A stretch of 64,000 bases of DNA from Antedon mediterranea (Eukaryota; Echinodermata; Crinoidea; Comatulida; Antedonidae). The notes below the pieces were generated by a model. That model worked only from the letters and a program-made list of their open reading frames with translations, had not been told where the DNA came from and made no database searches. Shown piece by piece: positions 51,701-61,313 of this stretch (positions are counted from its first letter, which is position 1; the number at the start of each line of letters is the position of its first letter). The stretch covers positions 2,549,001-2,613,000 of the forward strand of contig NC_092677.1 in NCBI RefSeq assembly GCF_964355755.1, read 5' to 3'. Both the position numbers and the translations under genes were made by a program.

Positions 51701-52192
51701 AGATGTATTTAAAATGGGATCATCAGAAAGTACTTCAGAGGAATATAGATGTGAAGTATTTACTGATGGAATGTTTAACACATGAACTTTTGGCAGTCCA
51801 GCAGTACCCGGACTGTATTCATGGCTAGTTGCCGTGACAACTGAGGGCATTGTTTCAACAGTCACTGAACATCCAACAACAGGAGATGATTGGATGGATC
51901 TACTTGGAGTTGACATTCTTGGTGACATAAACTGTGAACTCTGATCCTGGTATGGTGAAGGAGCAGGGCTTGAGGTAGCAGAGCTTAAAACAATCTGAGG
52001 ATTTTGATTGGGTGAAGATCTTGGTGTTAATTGCTGACCATGATAATTATAGACCTCCTCATTTGTATTAATTACTGTTAAAGGCCAGCTACTACATTGA
52101 GATGGACTGGTTAGCCTCTGTCTTCCAGATGATCTGGACAGGGAATTCGGTGAACGAGGGCGGTAATCTTTGCCATGTAATAAATTTGATAT
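48776..52192 (-). CDS. Bcl-3-like exon 7, 1138-residue disordered tail
   Basis: A single 3417-base exon, open throughout, starting after TTCTACAG and ending at TGA 48778-48776. The first half is Ser/Thr/Glu/Asn-rich and acidic with scattered basic clusters (SRKRKSLK, KRSRKERLLK). The second half is rich in Pro, Gln, His and Ser with many aromatic and hydrophobic residues, like a transcription-regulator tail. Near the end are PIDLS (49111-49097, residues 1388-1392) and PLDMS (49084-49070, residues 1397-1401). The last residues are strongly basic (KKQRKTGKMKHEEKE). No globular domain is recognised. Confidence 0.9.
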   Translation of the reverse strand: MSNLLHGKDYRPRSPNSLSRSSGRQRLTSPSQCSSWPLTVINTNEEVYNYHGQQLTPRSSPNQNPQIVLSSATSSPAPSPYQDQSSQFMSPRMSTPSRSIQSSPVVGCSVTVETMPSVVTATSHEYSPGTAGLPKVHVLNIPSVNTSHLYSSEVLSDDPILNTSPERKNSMEIATCNTVISENEELQKSKDLSKESDSNRVPVRETSITDEEVSEITANMEMQSIYDAAKEEEAGATSLSSMEAGASSLSPKKLLNKDNVSVNCSEVSEAKISRTNEEKIECQVDTKVLVSSAETQIKENVTISSENCVKEDIDIKSMETEVKVEMSSSSQRTVVCGNNCDDKIESNAVDSIPQDTTNVCEHNDIDCKTDEQKFMSSEQIQSDCSEKNTSEENNILNVQKIETQQIEKSISQNESEVTYFLPRQNSTKTKVHISVEETAVTIERKEDEAGILKKKSVVDVKEKVDNSHITNKNFLKKHIDSEMCAIETEHSGQSELSSSNVSVTQQPDIHTPNQKEDDIPINTTIEGGSHKCDNEYSKWTISFLTETSSKRQQLSNADSSKFLERSDKHLDIPEDPNRLSRKRKSLKMTEESAESGDFDKRSRKERLLKNEGNQEKLSSDVMDFKINDVKLNSDHEITELPMEVEDETNASSSLGGREVEGGNPAIKDNVCNMTTNSQPYITLSTAQTLLSLGDSNLQKTIKKASSSNKVSPLQNLPNTDNLHAVQSLSSALESRRALNSKTTREKPVDSDGRRVSVIVYPHHEIKRPMSASDVEHQKHLKPGYLDVAIPRASSLSPRLQEPSIALYNKDVRPGFGPSYQSFSSSFEPRTQFTRTDSVYTKASIAQVHPIVPELHYMKPEHRIMTQHPVANQGHHLPHYVTGVPSVPHIITQSLQSVPQLHRIDPAGPYIISQAPLGTVPTNAAHFIHQFPPPHQIVHKLASPQRFIISETPSKVAPVFVQPSVQFGLPQTTVSQFIRGVPVICQEPGMRATFLPPTQKLPQYLNPVQPQMQRGTISQHMSSSDADQPIDLSCKTKPLDMSISKKTVAPFVVSDVDRPSSVYSPPTSAKPLAYLHLSSSSAQLIPQQPKMDDSHFPRKPVYSGYESDEPKLMIDETGHMKDTRKKQRKTGKMKHEEKE

Positions 52193-55100
52193 CTGTAGAA
52201 AAGAATAATTTTAAAATATTTAGTATTTATATCAGTATTTTACAAAAATATTGTCACAATACAAGAATTATGACAAGAAGAGCTAGCATGAATAAACATG
52301 AATTCTACCTATATTGTCACTCTTAAACTTAACAAAATTGGTTTTTATGTTTGACCCACTACTAATTGTCCTAATACCCCCCACAATTAACTTTCCAACA
52401 CCCTCCACAAGTAACTTTCCAACACCCTCCACAATTAACTTCCCAATACCCTCCACAATTAACTTCCCAATACCCTCCACAATTAACTTTCCAGCACCCT
52501 CCACAATTAACTTTCCAACACCCTCCACAATTAACTTTCCAACACTCTCCACAATTAACTTTCCAGAACCCTATTAATGCAAAAGAATTCCACTTACAAC
52601 TCTATTGGTGGTAATCATTGCCGGTGATTCTCTATGAGAGTTGCGCATACTCATGTCCGCACCAGACTGCATCAGCCGCCGTACGACCTCTGTGTAGCCA
52701 CGCCCACTAGCGATGTGCAGAGCTGTGTTACCAGAGTATGATTGACAATTGATATCAGGGCCACCTAGTAACAATATTTCAATAATTTTGTCAACGTCTC
52801 TTGCAGCAGCATGGAAAAGAGCAGTCCAGCCATTTTTGGTATCCTGAAAGAAAAGATGTAATACTATTATTCTACTGATTTCTATTGATTTCTAGTCTTA
52901 ATGATTTTCAGACTGAATGAATTCAAGACTGAATGATTTCTGAATTGACAATTTTGAGAGTGAAAGATTTCCAGATTAATGATTTTGAGAGTAAAATGAT
53001 TTTCAGACTGAATGATTTCAAGACTAAATGATATTTAGATTGATGATTTCAAGACTAAATTTTTTGAAACTGAATTATAATGTCTGAATTGACAATTTTG
53101 AGAGTGAATGACTTCCAGAATAATAATTTCGACAGTAATGGTTTTGAGACTGAATAATTTTTAGACTGAATGATTTTAAAACTGAATAATTTTGAGACTC
53201 AATAATTTTGAGACTAAATATATTCAAATGAATGATTTTGAGAATGATTAATTTCAATACTGAATCTTACCTTATGGTCAATGTGGTTTGGTTTATGATG
53301 TACAAGGATATTGACAATTTCAGCATCCTCATGGATAACAGCAAGATGGAGCGGTATGTAGCCTAAATAAACAAACAAACATCTCTTTATATTTACTTTC
53401 GTAAACAAATAAATGGTTTCATTAAATACAAAAAAAAAAAATTAGTGTTTCTCAACATTTTAAAAATAAATTCTTGAAATTCAACAACAAATATTACATT
53501 ACATATAAATAAATGTGAATTATTCAAAGATTACACTGAACAATTTAGCTTAAAATGTTACCTGCCACTTATAGCCAATAATGGGACTTTTGGACCTAAA
53601 CTTACCTTCAAAGTTTTTGGTTGTGAGTTGTGGCTTATGACTTATCCCTTGTAACAAGGCAAACATGATCGGAGCACATTTGTGGATGCAAGCCAAATGC
53701 ATTGATGTGTTTCCATAGCGATCACATATGTTTGGGTCAGCACCAGCTTGGATAAGATCAGCTGCTAACTCTGTGTGCTTAGTGATGATAGCAATGTGCA
53801 GCGGTGTCTAAAGTTAAGATAAGTTAATAAGATAATTCATTAATAACTATTCATTAAGTATAATGATGATATATTAAAATATGTATAAAAGCTCTGTCTA
53901 CACTATCAAACTTTATGTGACAAAAAAGTTTGATGCACCCAAATATGGCAGTGATATGCTCAAATATGGTAGTGATGACATCATCATGTCCATATATGAG
54001 CTAAACATTTTATGTAACATTGGTTATGGATTTGGTAAAATATTTCTCCATACACACTGGTTCGTTTTTGCGCTTGGTTTTCCCATATATCATGCCCCAC
54101 TTACAATTGTTATTCTTTTATTTTATAGACACAAGGACAATCAATCATGACTTTTTTGACACAATTAGACAAACACATACAAGATGCTCTACATAAACCA
54201 GTCCTCTAGTGTGGGCCAGGACCAAAATTTGATCTTGAATTAATTACGGTTTTGGCGGTTTTGGCAATATTGTGTTTTTATCATAACAACAAATCCTGAT
54301 AAGAATCCAACAATACAAACCTGATGAAGATTGTTAACAGGATCAATGGAGAGATCAGACATTGATATCAGGTAGAGTAACTGGTGGACCATGTCTACCT
54401 CACACTGAGAAACAGCAATGTGCAACGGCCTAGACAAAAAAAAAGGGTTCAGTTACAAATATTTTATGGACAATAGGTAATTAGCTTTGTCTATCAAACT
54501 TTATGTGACAACACAATGTGATGTGCCCATATATGGTCATGATGATTTCATACAATGGAATGCCTTGTTGCATTGACTTTATATATTTATTTGTTTTTGT
54601 TCTATGAGCTCTTAGATTAAGATTTTTTTGTTCTCTTTTTTGCTATGGATATATTATGTCACCATGATATTCCAAAATAAAAAGATGAATGAATGAATAT
54701 CACTACCATATTTGGACATATAACTACCATATTTGGAACATCACACTTTTTTTGTCAAACTAGTTTAATAGCGTAGACAGAGCTTTAGCCCTGACAAATG
54801 AATAATTATTTGCAACAGATTGACACTTTTTTCTGGCCGGCTATTTTAATATTGTTTTGATTTAGCTTTTTGTTTGTTTGTTTGTTTGTTTCATTTGTAT
54901 CCCCATTGAGATCCAGCCATTGATACCCACAGCCATTTATTGTCAGAAATTTTCATTTGGATGGACATGAATGCTTTACTTGTACTGATCAACAGTACAT
55001 ACCACGGGCTGCTTAGTTCAATCATTCTAGTTGAGTACTTCCTGTAAAGTTTTTTTTTGGATCACCTCCAAAACTATTCTTATCAAATGTATACACATTC

Positions 55101-58100
55101 CTTTCCTGGTACCTGTATAAGGCCTTGTTGCTGCTATAAAATAATGCTAGATTATTGCAGCTATAATTTGCACAATGATCAGTTATCTGATACAAAACAT
55201 GATTTCTGCTCTCCCTTTTTTACTATAATTGATTCTTATAGATATCATATCTCTACGATTGATACAATCATATTTCCTTTTTCCTCTGCACTTTTGTGAA
55301 CGTTTTAAAGAAGGTTTGAGGCACAATGACAACCAGTTATCTGATACAAAATATGATTTCTCCTCTCCAATTCTTACTTTTAGTTGATGCTAGATATCAT
55401 CTCTACGATTGATGCAATATTATATTTAATTTTTCCTCTCCACTTTTAGGAGCGTTTTACAGAAAGAAAATTGTCACAGATATAACCAGTTATCTGATAC
55501 AAAACATGATTTCTCCTCTCCCTTTTTTACTATAATTGATTCTTTTAGATATCATATCTCTACAATTTATGCAATATCATATTTCATTTTTTCTCTCCAC
55601 TTTTAGGAGCGTTTTACAGAAAGGAGATCGTCAAATTTGGACACAGATATAACCAGTTATGATACAAAACATGATTTCTCTCCAATTCATACTTATAATT
55701 GATTCTTACAGATCTATATGATTGATGCAATATCATATTTATTTTCTCCCCTCTACTTTTGTGAGCATTTTACAGAAAGGAGATCGTTAAATTGGATCAG
55801 AACAAAGTGAAAGGTAACACACATAAAACATTGCAAAACCGTTTTACTAGGAATTTATTAGAAAGATTAATAATAAGTCCTTGATATCGCTTGAACCAAT
55901 ATTATCGGAAGCATTTCCTTAGAAAAGTTAAAGCAACCAAACATGACATGACTAAATCTGTCTATTCATCTGATTGTTTATAACGATTTGGAATTTCTGC
56001 TTACTTTTAACAGAGAACAAAATAAATTTAATTGTTCAGTATAGACCATGTTCTTTGTCTATTATGAACATAGTGTAGTCGTCATATATTCGTTTGGTGT
56101 TACTGTATTATCTACAAAAGAATCACATTTTTCACACAAAAGACCATCATAAGATTATTCATTTGACTCAAGACTTTGTTTATAGTATTCTATTATATTT
56201 TAAATTAATTATTTGTAATATTTAACTTTCTAATCACCAGAGCCTATGTCTGAAATTCCAAAAATTCTGGTATTCTGAACATGTTTTTAATGGTTAAAAA
56301 AGATTTTGGGATTTCTCGACCGAAAGGCATATTTTTTTTCAGATTGTACGGTAGGAGAGTTGGCTGTATAATCATTTGTATTGTACGCGCATTAATTTAA
56401 TGAGATTGTCGAGCTTGATCTTTACTGCAACTACAGTATATAGTAAAATTTATCAAGTTTGATGAAAGTGCTCAGATTGTGCAACTTACGTGTCTCCGTC
56501 TTCATCAGGTGCGGTTGCTTGCTGAATCTCGCTGGCAACCAGGAGACTGTATATAGGATGCGATGCATCTAAGGCACAAATAAAAGTATAACATTTTATT
56601 ATTTTGTTACGGTTAGTATCAATCATGCTGTTTTGACCAGAAGTTTTCTGAAATATTAATTTCACCCGCTCATACAAAATCAAGTACTGAGAGAACAGAA
56701 GCATGATTTGAACACAAGACCTTGCCATTGGACATCTTCAAGTCTGTTGCACTGCAGTAGTGCAGCTGTCAGAGGTCCCTTGTTAAATAAAGAATAAAGT
56801 TTTAATACTATGTACTTAGTCAGATCTGGAGATTAACGATAATAAATCTTATAACATACGTAAGGTGAAGGTACAGCGCACGCACATGCATGTCATTCAT
56901 AATCTATTTAATGTTCCTGGAATTTCCTTCAATTAAAGAACCTTTTTACTTGTAATGGCCATAAGCAAGGCCTAATATGGTATAACAACACAACACACAG
57001 GTACTGTACTAACAATTATACCTAAATAGCTGAGATAAGAGTAAAAACTAACAGGATGGAAACCACCAATAAATGAAACAAAAGTGTTTACAAAACCAAA
57101 TTTAACAAACCTTTTTTCTTCAACTTTTTCAACAAGTTAGCCGACATTGTATAAAAGTCCTAATATTTTCCAAATAAGTTGACAACAATGAAAGAAAGCC
57201 TAAGTGACAATTGGAACCTGCCACTGTAAACAAAGATCACAACAACAAACAACCAATAGCAGTGCTCCTTCAAATGTTTAATTTCACTCGTTTTTACTTC
57301 CTTGTTGAAGACAGAATTCCAAAGTAGGCCAACCGGGCATGACATTTATTATTCCCATGATAATTATTTAAAAGTAATTGTTTAATTTACGAGAAGCCTG
57401 GATAAATTATTACCCCCAACAATTGAGAATTAATTTTTCAAAGAAAAGCTTCAGTTTATTGAATAATTAAGCTGCGATTGAAACCTCCAGGATATCAACT
57501 AATACAATTTAACAAAGGTTATCATTTTTTAGACCCCCGCTTCTAAAAATAGCTAAATCACTATCCAACATAAATCCTTCTTTTTCATAATGGAACTATG
57601 CATTTCTACACATTTCCTAATTTTGTAATCTGGTAAACAACTCATTGAAATGTAAATAGTTTTGATTTATAATAGCAGTGTTTTTCTTTGTTACAACTGG
57701 AAAATAAAACAGTAAATCAAAATTGACAGTTTGTATTATCTTATGAAAAGTATACATAAAAAATATATATATAGATAAAACAATGTTTCAACTAGTCATT
57801 CATTTGGATCGCCAAATTTCCTTTGCCAAGTAGTGTTTTTTCTTGCTGAAAATTTAAGTCACAATTTGTGTTTACAGATTCTGGTGGAAAGTCATCTAGT
57901 TTGAACACAATTCTACATGATCTTCAACAATTGGGCTTATAAGGCTGTACTGTAGATTTTTTTTTTGATTAAATTATTTATAATAGTTATACAGTCCTCT
58001 TTCTTTTAAATATAAGTTTGTTTTAAAGTTTACAATTATGTAAATTACAATTTACAATTATTATTATTATTTACAATTTACAATTTACAATTATGTAAAT

Positions 58101-61100
58101 GTCACAGTGGTGCGTTGCAACATTATGGGAGTATGTTTCTATACGTGTTTGATTAAAAATAAATGACTAGGGTAATAATGTTCAGCGCTTAGAGGTTTCG
58201 CAACATTAGACGCTATATAAATCCAGAATATTATTATTATTAATTAGTAAAAAAAATAATATAGAAGAGTAATTGGGATGCACTGTAAAAAATACTACTG
58301 TATTACAATAATTACTCACAGTGGCTGCTAGGTTGAGCATGCCCTGAAAAAGGCCCCATTCATCACATGAATTAGTTACAACTTTTCAAGAAGGTCCCCA
58401 AAATAAAAAATATCAGGGAAGAGGGACATACGACAAATGGACATTATCGGGTGGAAATAACCTCCATTGGTTAAACAACGGGAAATGGGTATACACAAAA
58501 CAATGGCAAGCATAATGATTCCAATGTTTTCAATGCTTAATTTCTTATAGCAACTGTACTATGCATTATTAACAATTATGTACATTTTAGGGGAATTCCC
58601 TTTTTCTCATTTCCATTATATTTCAAAATATTGTAATTTCTAAACCACTAGAGGTTTTTTCAAGGTCATCATTTCCTCTTAATGATATAAATATCCTTTC
58701 AACTGATCATTTACATAAAATAAATTATTTTAAAATTATATGTCAGCACTTTCTCTAATAGCAAAAGTATTCATATTATCAAGTAGGAATTTCAGATTAA
58801 TTCACAGAATTAGAATGTAATGGGGGTGAAATTTGAGAAATGTTTTTTATTGGCATATCCAACTTTTTTGGGGGAAAACAGGGCCTCACAATTGTAAAAT
58901 GACATACTAAGCTTTAATGTATTGTCCTATCTTTTAATTCTAATTTTCATTTCTTTCACAACTGTAGCTACTCTTAAAAAAAATACTGAAAGTTGAGTTG
59001 TAAGTTGAGTGGCAAGTTAAGTTGCAAGTTGAGTGGCAAGTTAAGTTGCAAGTTGAGTTGCAAGTTGAGTGGCAAGTTAAGTTGCAAGTTGAGTTGCAAG
59101 TTGAGTTATAAGTTTTATTCAAGATTATTATTAGTCACACATGAAAAAACATAATTATGAAAAACAACTTCTATATTTTGTAATCTATTGTCAAATTATA
59201 CAGATATATGACTGTCAGTCACACGTTATTGTGTAATCTTCCTATTATGTTGTTTATGCATTTTTTATTACTATTTACAACTACTTCATATCGGAAGATC
59301 AAAGGCATGTCTAGAAAATATTTTAGAAGGCGGGGCAATTAGGTCTGAAGCACAGAGCATGTATAGGCCTTTAGCCGACACAACACTAATAACAATTTAA
59401 AATAACATAATTAAATATTTTATTTTAATATTTCTCAGAAGAGCCTGTTACAGAAAATACTGTGAAAAAAGACAAACACTGACTTATGGAGGTATCACTA
59501 TCAGAATCAGGGAAAATCCCAGTTATGACAAAGCAATTTTGATAACGAAATTGGCCTTTACACCTGATAAAGTTGTTGATAGCAATTAGTATTGCTGTGT
59601 CAGGAATACAGGTACAAATGAGTTATAGCATGGACCTATAAATTCCATGTTTACTAAAACTGTATTTAGAATTACAAAGGATTAGTTTGCTTTAAAAGGA
59701 CAATAACAGTTACTGCAGTAAACTACACCTTGTTTTTGTGTACTCAATCATTTAGAAAGCTTTTGGTAATCAAACAGTGACTGACTCATACCTTCTACTG
59801 ATTGAAACTAAAATCATATGTTATTGCAAGCAAAAAATATAGTTACTGTAGTGGAATGTTTGTACTTTAAATATTGTATATCAACGATTGTAGTCTTTAA
59901 AAACGTTTTCATAATTTTCCATTTTTATTGTTTATATTTATAATTTGTAAGTGTTAACTGGACTTCAAGGAAGAACAATGTACAAATATTGAATGAATAT
60001 CAGAATAAAGAAAGATTTCTATCTATCTAACAAAATAGTACAAATTTAAACAAGAACAAAATAAACAGTAATATAAGTAATAAAAGAGAACTTTGTGTGA
60101 TGTCTTGTTTGACTTGATATCCTGTTGCAGAAAAAACAATGTAGTTACTGCAGTAATTGCAGTAGAATAATTTTTGCATGATCCCTAATACACTTTGAAT
60201 GGCTGATTGGGTGTTTTACTTGATCTACAAGTATGGCTTTTGTATGAACCAGTTAGGACAAGCAAGATGGAAATTCCCTACAATTTCCCTACGACTGTAT
60301 ATAGGATGAAATACATAGAAACTATTTCTAAATGGTTTGGTATCTGAAAAAGACAAACTGCAGGAATATTTTATTTTATATTTTTCCACTAGAGGCCTAC
60401 TACTATCCAATGTCAATTTTTAAGGAATTAAGTTAAATTGAATTGAGTAATACTGCAATGTCTAACAGGTATAATGTCTAAGGGTAAAATATCAATTGAC
60501 AAAATAATTAACATTTCAACCAACCTGTGATTGTTAAAAATATAGGGCATCCGTTACAGCTTATAAATACAATCTACCATGTATTGTGTAACCATCACAA
60601 CACTTTGTAAAAAAAACAATTTAAAAAAACAAGGTCACTTCAATTCATATAGTTGTCTATTTTAAGGAAGTTTTTGTTAACTTTCTGTTATTTTGATTGC
60701 ATACAATAGTTATTATTGGATCAATAACAATAGTCTTGGAGGAAATTACCTAACCCTGGGGAAATAAGTCATTTATTCTAGTAATAATAATAACTTAGAC
60801 TTCTAAATACATTTTTACTTTAACAATAAAAAATAAGAACAATATTTGGCAATTAAATTTGCTTGACAACAAATGGATGAGCAAGAAGATAGAGGCACAA
60901 GAAAAAGAATGATTGATTGTTCAAAGAGTTAAATTGGCTACCCATGGAGTCACGTGTTAAATTTAAGATCCTGCTGCTGGTGTTCCGATGCCTAAATAGT
61001 TGCGCTCCAAAATATCTCTCAGAATTGTTGACAGTCAAGAAGGGAAAGCGAGAACTAAGATCTAGTCATCAGGTGCTACTGGACATTCCAAGGAGCAAAC

Positions 61101-61280
61101 ATAGTTGGGGAGATCGGACTTTCAGTGTTGCTGGACCTAGGCTCTGGAACCACCTACCCTTGAACATTAAACACAAATCATTATTGAGTCACTTTAAGTC
61201 ACTACTCAAAACTCACCTTTTCTGATTTTTTCTACAGCGCCATGAGCAATGAATGTTGGAATGGCGCTATATAAATCGAA

Positions 61281-61313
<33 letters not shown>

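Noticed and set aside
51225-51785. 186-codon plus-strand open frame
   Set aside because: It is the antisense shadow of exon 7 of the Bcl-3-like gene, whose minus-strand frame is far longer and spliced in phase to ankyrin exons.
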